Positions 54,299 to 62,833 of a stretch of 64,000 bases of DNA are shown here, piece by piece. Position 1 is the first letter of the stretch, and each line of letters starts with the position of its first letter. The DNA comes from Bacillota bacterium. Lineage in GTDB: Bacteria > Bacillota > Clostridia > Acetivibrionales > DSM-1351. Below the pieces are notes generated by a model. That model did no database searches. It was not told the origin of the DNA and saw only the letters and a list, made by a program, of their open reading frames with translations. A program made the position numbers and the translations under genes. The stretch is from positions 90,978-154,977 of the forward strand of contig JAEZKZ010000082.1 of NCBI GenBank assembly GCA_023415305.1, read 5' to 3'.

Positions 54299-55054
54299 AT
54301 GGAAGCAAAAAAAGTGGCTGAAATCGCAACCTCAACAGGTGAAATATTGCTTAGCAATGGAGCTGAAGCGTATAGAGTGGAGGAGACAATTAAAAAAATA
54401 TGCAGCTCCTATGGCTTTAACAGTGAATGTATCTCCACATCCACAGGTATTTTTATTTCTATTTCAGATAACGATGGAGAATTTGTAACGTCGGTCAAAA
54501 GAATAAGTCAAAGGCGGGTTGACCTTTACAGGGTTGAACTCATAAATTCCTTTTCAAGAGCGCTGGCTGAAAACCCTCTGTCCTATGAGGAGGCCAGAAA
54601 GAAGCTCGATGAGATATATAATGCGCCTAACTTTTCGCTGGGAATAAGGCTTCTGGCTTCTGGGCTTACGGCTTTTGTGTATACGCTGTTTTTTAACGGA
54701 GGTATACTTGATGCCTTGGTTTCACTTGTCATAAGCTTCGGGATATACCTGTTGCTGGAGTATATTTCAAAAATAGGCTCCTTTCAATTACTGGAGTATT
54801 ACCTGTCAGGCTTTATAATCGGGGCAGCAAGTCTAGGAATAGGAATACTGTTCCCTGAAATCAACAAGGACAATGTTATAACAGGCGCTATTATTGTGCT
54901 GCTTCCCGGAGTGGCGTTGACCAATGGTATCAAGGATCTGCTGTATGGAGATTACGTATCGGGATTTGCTAAATTTGGAGAAGCTATGCTGATAATAGTT
55001 GCTATGGGTGTCGGAATTGTTACTGCGCTTTCAATTTTTATGAGGTGGTTTTGA
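54299..55054 (+). CDS. threonine/serine exporter, ThrE N-terminal-type subunit (YjjP-like)
   Basis: 251 residues. The N-terminal cytosolic domain has the family patterns GEILLSNGAEAYRVEETI and VDLYRVELINSFSR; five hydrophobic spans follow (LGIRLLASGLTAFVYTLFF onward), with LLPGVALTNGIKDLLYGDYVSG near the end. With the following small subunit it makes a split ThrE-like transporter. In some bacteria YjjPB exports succinate, so the substrate is open. Confidence 0.88.
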   Translation: MEAKKVAEIATSTGEILLSNGAEAYRVEETIKKICSSYGFNSECISTSTGIFISISDNDGEFVTSVKRISQRRVDLYRVELINSFSRALAENPLSYEEARKKLDEIYNAPNFSLGIRLLASGLTAFVYTLFFNGGILDALVSLVISFGIYLLLEYISKIGSFQLLEYYLSGFIIGAASLGIGILFPEINKDNVITGAIIVLLPGVALTNGIKDLLYGDYVSGFAKFGEAMLIIVAMGVGIVTALSIFMRWF

Positions 55055-55161
55055 TATGACATTGAATTATTTCCAAGCGCTTTAATTTAGTACGTTTTTT
55101 AACTGCAAAGTCATACGGAAGTTCTATTAGAGTTCTTATAGTGAAGAGAGAGGAAGGTATC

Positions 55162-55623
55162 ATGACAAAAACACAAATAATTCAGGTTGTAATTGCCTTT
55201 TTCGGGAGTATTTTTCCGGCAATTCTATTTAATATAGACAGAAGAAAAATCGGTTGGGCAGGTTTAAGCGGCGCATTGGGCTGGTTTATGTATATCTTGG
55301 TATACAATGATACACAGAACGCCATTGCTGCCTCTTTTGTAGGCGCTATTGCGGTGGGCTGCTACAGTGAGGCCCTGGCAAGAAAGCTGAAAACCCCGGC
55401 TTTCGAGTTTCTGATCCCCGGAATATTTCCCCTGGTGCCGGGGTTTACCGCATATACTGCCCTGAGATATCTTGTAGAAAACAATCTGTCGCAGGCTTCC
55501 AGTAAAGGCATTCTGGCTTTGGCAGTAGGCGGCAGCATAGGCTTTGGTATTATGCTGTCAACAGCAATATTTAAATTTATTACCAAGATAAGAAAAGAAC
55601 GCCTCAAATATGGGAAAAGTTGA
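55162..55623 (+). CDS. threonine/serine exporter small subunit (ThrE_2, YjjB-like)
   Basis: 153 residues from ATG 55162 (AGGAAGG upstream; the GTG at 55141 is less likely). Four spans with FNIDRRKIGWAGLSGALGW, ASFVGAIAVGCYSEALARKLKTPA and IPGIFPLVPGFTAY, the conserved pore-like motif of the family. Partner of the preceding gene. Confidence 0.88.
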   Translation: MTKTQIIQVVIAFFGSIFPAILFNIDRRKIGWAGLSGALGWFMYILVYNDTQNAIAASFVGAIAVGCYSEALARKLKTPAFEFLIPGIFPLVPGFTAYTALRYLVENNLSQASSKGILALAVGGSIGFGIMLSTAIFKFITKIRKERLKYGKS

Positions 55624-55713
55624 TAGCAGCAAGGTGTTGCTTTATAATGTAATAGTTGGTATTATAAGGATTGGTAGTTTATCAAGTATATTAACATGGT
55701 TTGGAGGCTTTAG

Positions 55714-56490
55714 ATGGACGAATTTGCAATCACAATCCGTGACCTGTATATGAGCTATGGCTCAAAACAGGTTTTAAACGGTATAAACATAGAAGTTCCC
55801 ATGGGCAAGATTATAGGCTATATCGGACCCAACGGTGCAGGTAAAAGTACTACTGTAAAAATACTTTTAGGGCTCATCAACAGCTATAAAGGTACCGTGA
55901 AGGTACTGGGTGAGGACATTTCAAACGGAAGTATTGAATACAAAAGAAAGCTGGGCTATGTACCTGAAACCGCAGAAATATTTGATAATCTCACAGCACG
56001 TGAATACATAACCTTCCTAGGACAAATGTATGGAATGAGCTATGAGGAAACCAACAGGAAAGCACTGAAGCTGATGGAACTGTTCGGTATAGAACAGGTT
56101 TATGATTCACGAATTACTTCATATTCAAAGGGTATGAAGCAAAAGGTACTTATAATCTCCAGCCTTATTCACAATCCTGACATATTATTTTTCGACGAAC
56201 CCTTAAGCGGCCTCGATGCCAATAGCGTAATGGTTTTTAAGGAGATTATGAGCCATCTGGCAGAACAGGGGAAAACCATATTCTACTCCTCGCACATCAT
56301 GGAGGTAGTTGAAAAAATAAGTGACAGAATAATTCTGATTAATAATGGAAGTATTGTTGCTGACGGAACCTTTAGCCAACTGAAAGAGCAAAGTCACGAA
56401 GGCAGCCTCGAAAATATTTTCAATCAATTGACCGGCTTTGACAAACACAAACAGCTTGCTGAAGAATTTATTAATATAATCGGTGCATAA
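55714..56490 (+). CDS. ABC transporter ATP-binding protein
   Basis: 258 residues: Walker A GPNGAGKST, Q-loop region, signature SYSKGMKQKV, Walker B ILFFDEPLSGLD, switch His in SSHIMEV. CcmA/ABC-2 exporter type. The 552-residue membrane protein 121 bases downstream is its probable permease. Substrate unknown. Confidence 0.92.
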   Translation: MDEFAITIRDLYMSYGSKQVLNGINIEVPMGKIIGYIGPNGAGKSTTVKILLGLINSYKGTVKVLGEDISNGSIEYKRKLGYVPETAEIFDNLTAREYITFLGQMYGMSYEETNRKALKLMELFGIEQVYDSRITSYSKGMKQKVLIISSLIHNPDILFFDEPLSGLDANSVMVFKEIMSHLAEQGKTIFYSSHIMEVVEKISDRIILINNGSIVADGTFSQLKEQSHEGSLENIFNQLTGFDKHKQLAEEFINIIGA

Positions 56491-56524
56491 ATGCACTGTG
56501 TGTACAGGCTTTATCAAGTCCTAC

Positions 56525-56590
56525 TGGCTCATTAATTCGTGCCGGCTCATCAATTCGTGCTGGTTCATTAAATCATGTCGGCTCATTAAG
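56525..56590 (+). repeat. 18-base tandem repeat
   Basis: Units TGGCTCATTAATTCGTGC, CGGCTCATCAATTCGTGC, TGGTTCATTAAATCATGT and a partial CGGCTCATTAAG lie between the ATPase and permease genes. No function is evident. Confidence 0.85.
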
Positions 56591-56611
56591 TATTTAGCAA
56601 TGGAGGTATAG

Positions 56612-58270
56612 ATGAAAGAGTTTTTGTTGTTAAGGCTTTTGGACAAAGTCGCTAAAGTGCTCAAAAAGGATGATTCTGATTATTTTCAATTAAGAATGCT
56701 CCTCAAAATAAAGCTCACAATGGACTCACGGAATGTTCCAACAATATTATCAGGTACCAAAAACCTAGAGAAGAAAAACATCCCCGTGTTGTCGATGCTT
56801 ATGTATAGCTTTATGGGATTGATGATGTCAATTTTTGTATGGATACCCTTCTCTGCTTTCTATAAAATGAATATCATTCTTGGAATGATTATTTTTATGA
56901 TTCTTGCAACTATGATATCTGATTTTTCTACTGTACTGCTGGATGTAAAGGATAAGAACATTTTTTTACCCCGTCCGATAAAGGAAAAGACAATTAAACT
57001 GGCTAAAACCATCCACGTATTTTATTATTTGGTCAGAGTAACCATAGCACTCTCGGGACCGACAATTATTATGTCCTTTTTCAGGTACGGTGCAGTGTTC
57101 TCACTGGTTCTGCTGATTGAAATTATTCTTATCTCAGGACTTGTAATGTTTCTTACCTCAATTCTATATTTTATTATTCTAAAATTGTTCGACGGCGAAA
57201 AACTCAAGGATATAATAAACTATTTTCAAATAGTACTGACAATATTTATAGCTATCTCATATCAGTTTATCGGAAGGATGTTTGACATATCACAAATAAC
57301 AATCACCTTCACACCTAAGTGGTGGAATTATTTGATTCCGACAACCTGGTTTGCAGCGCCTTTAAGCCTTCTTGCTGAAAAGAACCCTTCACAGTTTTAC
57401 TTGACAGCTTCAATTCTGGCAGTCATAATACCGGTAATCACTTTCACAATCTACGTTAAATATATTGTTCCTTACTTTGAAAAGAATCTTCAGAAACTGA
57501 ACAACAATAATGGAAAGCTTCAAAAAGGTGATAATAAATTCAGAGTACAGAAGCTTATATCAAAGATCTTTTGTTCTGATACCCAGGAAAGAGCTGTATA
57601 CAGATTCACACTGGATATGATAGCTAGTGAAAGAAAACTTAAGCTTCAATTGTATCCCAGCCTTGCGTTTGCCGTAATTATGCCTTTTATATTTATTTTT
57701 ATAAGCTTCGCCGACGGCAATTTCAGTGAAACTCTCAAGGAATTAAAAAACAGCAGCAGCTACTTAAGTGTATATATTGGTATAGCTATGTCAAGCCTGT
57801 CTGTCAGCTTTATCAGCAGAAGTGAGAAATTTAGGGGTGCCTGGATTTACAGAGCCCTGCCTGTTAACAAGCCTTCCGTTATTCTTAGGGGAGCGATGAA
57901 AGCTTTTATCTTCAAATATAATATACCACTTATTTCTTTACTTGGTGTAATATGTATCATATTATATGGACCTCGTATAATTCCGGATGTTTTACTAATG
58001 CTTACAAATATGCTTCTACTGGTAATGTGCTTTTTAAGTGCTGCATCAAAAAAACTGCCCTTTTCCGAGGACTTTCAAAACATGCAGCAGGGAACCAATG
58101 CCGGCCTGACCTTTGTTTTATTGCTTGTTGCAGGCTTGCTGGCCTTAATACATTTCGGTGCAACCTTTATACCTTTCGGAGTGACAATAAATATAGCAGT
58201 TTCGGCAATCGCTACTATGATTATATGGCATCTCTGCTTCAAGACCACCTGGGATGATATTTTGCTGTAA
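56612..58270 (+). CDS. ABC exporter membrane subunit
   Basis: 552 residues with about twelve hydrophobic spans in two blocks (residues about 65-270 and 345-550). The middle is charged and cytosolic. Large ABC-2 permeases of this type, such as YthQ-like proteins, pair with a single ATPase of the kind encoded just upstream. GGAGG precedes the ATG. Substrate unknown. A terminator follows. Confidence 0.8.
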   Translation: MKEFLLLRLLDKVAKVLKKDDSDYFQLRMLLKIKLTMDSRNVPTILSGTKNLEKKNIPVLSMLMYSFMGLMMSIFVWIPFSAFYKMNIILGMIIFMILATMISDFSTVLLDVKDKNIFLPRPIKEKTIKLAKTIHVFYYLVRVTIALSGPTIIMSFFRYGAVFSLVLLIEIILISGLVMFLTSILYFIILKLFDGEKLKDIINYFQIVLTIFIAISYQFIGRMFDISQITITFTPKWWNYLIPTTWFAAPLSLLAEKNPSQFYLTASILAVIIPVITFTIYVKYIVPYFEKNLQKLNNNNGKLQKGDNKFRVQKLISKIFCSDTQERAVYRFTLDMIASERKLKLQLYPSLAFAVIMPFIFIFISFADGNFSETLKELKNSSSYLSVYIGIAMSSLSVSFISRSEKFRGAWIYRALPVNKPSVILRGAMKAFIFKYNIPLISLLGVICIILYGPRIIPDVLLMLTNMLLLVMCFLSAASKKLPFSEDFQNMQQGTNAGLTFVLLLVAGLLALIHFGATFIPFGVTINIAVSAIATMIIWHLCFKTTWDDILL

Positions 58271-58353
58271 TTACAGATAAGTATCACAAGTATTTTTGGA
58301 CCTTTTTTAGAATTTCCGGCTTTTCAATCAATAATTTTTAATACATTTAACTC

Positions 58354-58395
58354 AGAACCTTAAATTTCTGACAAGCTATTTGAGGTTCTCTTTTT
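58354..58395 (+). terminator. intrinsic terminator after the ABC exporter
   Basis: AGAACCTTAAAT (58354-58365) pairs with ATTTGAGGTTCT (58378-58389, one wobble), then CTTTTT. Confidence 0.9.
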
Positions 58396-58449
58396 ATGTT
58401 TTAATTATCATGTATTGAAAATGTTAATAAAATATTAAGACTCTGTAAC

Positions 58450-58478
58450 TTGGTACTGCGCATAGCTCATGGTATAAT
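58450..58478 (+). promoter_or_regulatory. promoter of the last operon
   Basis: TTGGTA (58450-58455), a 17-base spacer and TATAAT (58473-58478), 45 bases before the start codon. Confidence 0.75.
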
Positions 58479-58523
58479 AAGGAAGATAATCAAAACAGTA
58501 CAAAAGCAGAAAGTGAGAGTCAA

Positions 58524-60908
58524 ATGAGGAAAATAATCAGTTTGTTACTTTTGTCGATAATATTTATTTCGGCAATGTTTGGAGTCAGCGCTGAGAAAGC
58601 CACCGAAAAAGCCGCCGATTACAGTGGCCAGCTTGAAATCAAATATAACGTGGGATTTAATGATATATATAAGATCGGGTACTCAACTCCGATAAATATA
58701 GACATTAAAAACAATTATAAGGATATTAATGGTCAGGTGGAAATTCGTGTACCCAGTTCACCGGGTAAATACATGAGTTATGTTAAGCCCTTAAGCCTTC
58801 AGAAAGGTGCTGAGAAGTCAGTAGCTATAAGTGTTCCCATAGGCAATGAATACCGTTCAAAATATGCAATCAATATTTATGACGGCAATGAAAAGATTTA
58901 TGAGAATACAATTAGTACTGTGGCAAACAATAATATAACTACCTTTATCGGTATTCTCAGCGACGATTTTGAGAGTCTTTCCTATATCAATTCTGTTCCG
59001 GCATCATCAGGTGTTTCTTTGATAACAAAAACCATCAAGCTGGATGAAAAAAATTTCCCCGAGGATATTTTTACCTTGAAGGCCTTCAATATATTAGTTA
59101 TTAATGATTTTGATACCTCAAGACTAAGTAAGGCCCAATATGACATTTTAAAACAATGGGTTAAAAACGGGGGAACATTAATTGTGGGAACAGGGTCTAA
59201 ATATAATAAAACCCTGTCCATATTCAAGGATGATTTTATTGAGGGCACTCAGGGAAGTATTCAGGAAATAACAACTTCCAGGATATATGAGCTTGCAACC
59301 AAAGGAGATAATAAAAACGAAACCAAGCTTGATGTTTTGGCGCTAAATATAAAAGACAGTACTACTGTGCTGGAAGACAAAAATGTTAAGCTGGTACAGG
59401 CACATACAAAGGGAAAAGGTGTAGTGGGTATACTCTCTTTTGATCTGGGAAAGGCACCCTTTGTTAACTGGAGCAATAACACTGCCTTTATGGAAAAGGT
59501 TCTTGAGCTGGTGAATCCTGCTTTGACAAGTCCAAACAGTAGTATGGATATGGGTAACTTTTTTAGAAACAATACCCATGCTGTTCAGGAGGCAGTAAAC
59601 CAGTTTTCTGAAATGGCAGCAGCCAGAACCTCAAGTTATTACCTTATATTGTTTTTGTATGTTTTATTTGTTGCTCCCTTAAGTTACTTCATACTGAAGA
59701 AACTGGATAAACGCGAATGGATGTGGCTTACGGTTCCTGTTCTCGCCGTTATTTTCGGAGCGTTGGTCTTTATAACGGGTACGGGGACGCGATCAGGTAA
59801 GATAACAACCAATGTGATTTCCTACATTACTCTTGATAAAAACGGAAGCGCTTATGCTGATACATTTGTAGGGATTTTGAACGCAAATAAGTCAAAGGTT
59901 AAAATATCGGGACAAAATGGTGAAAGGATTATTCCGCTATCAAATAATTACTATTCCGATCAGACCTTTGAAAAAGAGGTTCTGGAAGCAACGATATTTT
60001 CAGGGGACAACGGAGGAATAGAATATAGAAATAGTAGTTTGCTGGAAACCAAAGTACTGCAGCTTCAGGAAAATCAGATTGAACTGGGGAAAATTGAAAC
60101 AAATCTGAGTATCCAAAACGGTAAAATAAGAGGAACTATAAAAAATTCTACTGGTTTGGATCTGATAGATTGCGTTGTACTTATGCCCGAGGGGTACTAT
60201 AAAATTGAAAGCTTAAAAAATGGAGAAACCTATACTCTTGATGCTGTAAATTATTCAAATCACAACGGAAATATATACGAGATGACACAGGACGTGTATT
60301 TTAGACAGACCTCCTCAGGGAAAAGCGAAGCTGAGCGGAAGAGGAATATGGATTTAAGGCAGGAAGGGAACATACTGCAAAGAATGTATGATTACGGCAA
60401 TACACAGATTGACGGTATAAGATTAATAGGCTTTTCCAAGTCAGAAATTCATAGGCCACTATTTGTAAATGGGGTTGAGGCTAAAAAACACGAAAGAAAT
60501 GTTGTGATAATGCCAATTGATATTAAGTTCAAAAATGGAGACATAACCGAATATCCCATGGGTTTTGTACCCTATGAAGTTATAAGCACCTCGAATCTTC
60601 ATTATGAAACTCAAATGAAAAGGTTCTATGGAAACGGTTCAGCAGAACTACTGTACAGTCTTGATAAAAATATGACAGTGGAGGAATTCCAGGTAAAAAC
60701 ATTAACCATGCAATATAAATCAAGTAATTCATCGTACAGTATTTATAACATGCAGCAGAAAGTATACCAACCTTTAAGCGACATGGTAGTGAGCGGGGAA
60801 AACCTGAAAGATTATTTATCTCCCGATAATACAATAAAAATAAAGCTGGAAGTAACCGACGGTGAGATCGGAATACCTCAAATAGCAGCAAAAGGGAGGA
60901 GTAAATAA
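58524..60908 (+). CDS. large exported membrane protein with GATase-like domain, unknown
   Basis: 794 residues. Signal peptide (residues 1-23), extracellular beta-rich region, then a Rossmann-like segment (FNILVINDFDTSRLSKAQYDILKQWVKNGGTLIVGTG) recalling class I glutamine-amidotransferase-like domains without catalytic residues. Two spans lie near residues 373-425, with a long beta-rich C-terminal part after them. It leads an operon with an ABC ATPase (1-base overlap) and permease, so it may be an accessory envelope component. Function unknown. Confidence 0.75.
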   Translation: MRKIISLLLLSIIFISAMFGVSAEKATEKAADYSGQLEIKYNVGFNDIYKIGYSTPINIDIKNNYKDINGQVEIRVPSSPGKYMSYVKPLSLQKGAEKSVAISVPIGNEYRSKYAINIYDGNEKIYENTISTVANNNITTFIGILSDDFESLSYINSVPASSGVSLITKTIKLDEKNFPEDIFTLKAFNILVINDFDTSRLSKAQYDILKQWVKNGGTLIVGTGSKYNKTLSIFKDDFIEGTQGSIQEITTSRIYELATKGDNKNETKLDVLALNIKDSTTVLEDKNVKLVQAHTKGKGVVGILSFDLGKAPFVNWSNNTAFMEKVLELVNPALTSPNSSMDMGNFFRNNTHAVQEAVNQFSEMAAARTSSYYLILFLYVLFVAPLSYFILKKLDKREWMWLTVPVLAVIFGALVFITGTGTRSGKITTNVISYITLDKNGSAYADTFVGILNANKSKVKISGQNGERIIPLSNNYYSDQTFEKEVLEATIFSGDNGGIEYRNSSLLETKVLQLQENQIELGKIETNLSIQNGKIRGTIKNSTGLDLIDCVVLMPEGYYKIESLKNGETYTLDAVNYSNHNGNIYEMTQDVYFRQTSSGKSEAERKRNMDLRQEGNILQRMYDYGNTQIDGIRLIGFSKSEIHRPLFVNGVEAKKHERNVVIMPIDIKFKNGDITEYPMGFVPYEVISTSNLHYETQMKRFYGNGSAELLYSLDKNMTVEEFQVKTLTMQYKSSNSSYSIYNMQQKVYQPLSDMVVSGENLKDYLSPDNTIKIKLEVTDGEIGIPQIAAKGRSK

Positions 60909-61843
60909 TGCTTAAAATAGAGAATCTCTGTAAGAACTATGGAAAATTCCGAGCAGTAAATGACCTGAACCTTCATATTCCAAAAGGTGAGATATTCGGG
61001 TTTGTAGGTCCCAACGGTGCGGGTAAAACCACAACAATGAGAATTATCTGCGGACTGTTGGATGCTACTTCAGGTAAGGTTTTTGCAGATGGTATAGATG
61101 TTATTAACAGACCTAAGGAATTAAAAAGGAAAATCGGGTACATGCCTGACTTTTTCGGAGTATATGATGACTTGAAAGTAATGGAGTATCTTGAATTTTA
61201 CGCATCAATTTATAACATAAAGGGTGCCGAAAGCAAAAAGGTATGTCTGGATTTGCTTGAACTGGTGGACTTAAAAGACAAAAGAGATTTTTATGTGGAC
61301 AGCCTCTCAAGAGGTATGAAGCAAAGGCTTTGCCTTGCACGTAGCCTGGTGCATAACCCGGATCTGCTTATTTTGGATGAACCTGCTTCAGGTATGGACC
61401 CCAGAGCAAGAATAGAAATGAAGGAGATTCTTAGAACCCTTAAAGGTATGGGTAAAACAATAATTGTAAGCTCTCATATTTTACCTGAGCTTGCAGAGTT
61501 ATGCACTGCTATCGGGATAATTGAAAAAGGCCGGATTGTTATGAGCGGCACAGTTGAGGAGATTACCCGCAAGGTTTACCATACCCAGACTGTCAGAATA
61601 AAAGTAATAAACAAGCTGGAGGAGACCATAAGGATACTCCAGGAATATCCTGACATTGACGGAGTAAATTCGGTCAGTGAAAATGAAGTTGAGGCCTCCT
61701 TTAATGGAGATGAGGTCTTTATGAATACACTCCTGGTAAGATTAATACAGGGCAATATTCCGGTGACAGCCTTTAATCAGCTGGATGGAAATCTGGAAGA
61801 TATATTCATGAAGGTTACTGCAACAGGGGAGGTAAAGCAATGA
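60908..61843 (+). CDS. ABC transporter ATP-binding protein
   Basis: 311 residues: Walker A GPNGAGKTT, signature SLSRGMKQRL, Walker B LLILDEPASGMD, switch SSHILPEL, then a C-terminal extension of about 95 residues of the DrrA/NodI type. The start overlaps the previous stop by one base and its end overlaps the permease start (ATGA). This tight coupling implies a three-subunit complex. Confidence 0.93.
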   Translation: MLKIENLCKNYGKFRAVNDLNLHIPKGEIFGFVGPNGAGKTTTMRIICGLLDATSGKVFADGIDVINRPKELKRKIGYMPDFFGVYDDLKVMEYLEFYASIYNIKGAESKKVCLDLLELVDLKDKRDFYVDSLSRGMKQRLCLARSLVHNPDLLILDEPASGMDPRARIEMKEILRTLKGMGKTIIVSSHILPELAELCTAIGIIEKGRIVMSGTVEEITRKVYHTQTVRIKVINKLEETIRILQEYPDIDGVNSVSENEVEASFNGDEVFMNTLLVRLIQGNIPVTAFNQLDGNLEDIFMKVTATGEVKQ

Positions 61844-62730
61844 GTGCAAATACTGAAAAAAGATATTTTAGAATAAACCCGGTGCTGCTCAAGGAACTGA
61901 AGGTAAAAATGAGAAGCTGGAAAGCGGCAATACTTATCGGGAGCTATAATCTGGTACTTTTACTGTTAACAATATTTATTATGAGATTAACTGTAAACAA
62001 CGATATTGGAGTACCCACCCAATCAACCATATTTGGTACTTATGCGTTTTTGGTAGCTGCTCAATTCGGATTGATAACACTGATAGCTCCCGCGCTGACT
62101 GCCGGAGCCATATCAGGGGAACGTGAAAAGCAGACTTTGGACATTTTGTTGTCAACAACCTTAAACCATGGATCCATTATTACAGGAAAATTGTTTTCCT
62201 CACTTAGTCAGATTATTTTGCTGCTGGTATCGTCAGCACCTGTATTCTCTATAATATTTTTATACGGAGGTATAGGATTGGCACAGCTTTTACAGGTTTA
62301 TTTATTTTTTATCGTCATAGCGATAACACTTGGAAGTGTGGGTATTTTCTTTTCAACCTTCATTAAAAAGAGTACTGCAGCAAATGTTTTGACCTATGCA
62401 GTTGTGGTGTTTCTCTACCTGGGAACAATATTAATCTCAGTTTTTTATGTACAGCTGGTGATAGCGCCGAATTATGTAAACAAGCCCTATAACGAGACCT
62501 TCTGGGTATTCAATCTGAACCCGGCCATTGCTTTGGTTTCATTAGTTATAGATCAGTTCCAGGAGGGGGCAGGAAGGATTATTCCGGGTTTGACTTTGAC
62601 TGTTCAGCAGGGAAAGCTTCATCTGTGGCATATAAACGTTATATTTAATATTTGCTTATCGGCTTTCCTGCTGTTTATAAGCTCAATAAAACTCAATCCT
62701 GTAAAGAGAAAGTGGTTTAAAAGAAAGTAA
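61840..62730 (+). CDS. ABC-2 type transporter permease
   Basis: 296 residues with about six spans. GAISGEREKQTLDILLSTTL is the characteristic loop of the ABC-2 permease/NosY-like family. Translationally coupled to its ATPase. Confidence 0.9.
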   Translation: MSANTEKRYFRINPVLLKELKVKMRSWKAAILIGSYNLVLLLLTIFIMRLTVNNDIGVPTQSTIFGTYAFLVAAQFGLITLIAPALTAGAISGEREKQTLDILLSTTLNHGSIITGKLFSSLSQIILLLVSSAPVFSIIFLYGGIGLAQLLQVYLFFIVIAITLGSVGIFFSTFIKKSTAANVLTYAVVVFLYLGTILISVFYVQLVIAPNYVNKPYNETFWVFNLNPAIALVSLVIDQFQEGAGRIIPGLTLTVQQGKLHLWHINVIFNICLSAFLLFISSIKLNPVKRKWFKRK

Positions 62731-62820
62731 TTAAAAGAAAGTAATTAAAAGAAAGTAGTCAAAAGAATGTAGTTAAAAAGCAAGTTATTAAAAGAATGTA
62801 GTTAAAAAAGCAAGTAGTTA
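62718..62820 (+). repeat. degenerate 14-base tandem repeat
   Basis: About seven variants of AAAAGAAAGTARTT start at the last codons of the permease gene and fill the gap to the next gene. Slippage of the gene end is the likely origin. Confidence 0.85.
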
Positions 62821-62833
62821 AGAGAGGTAATAA

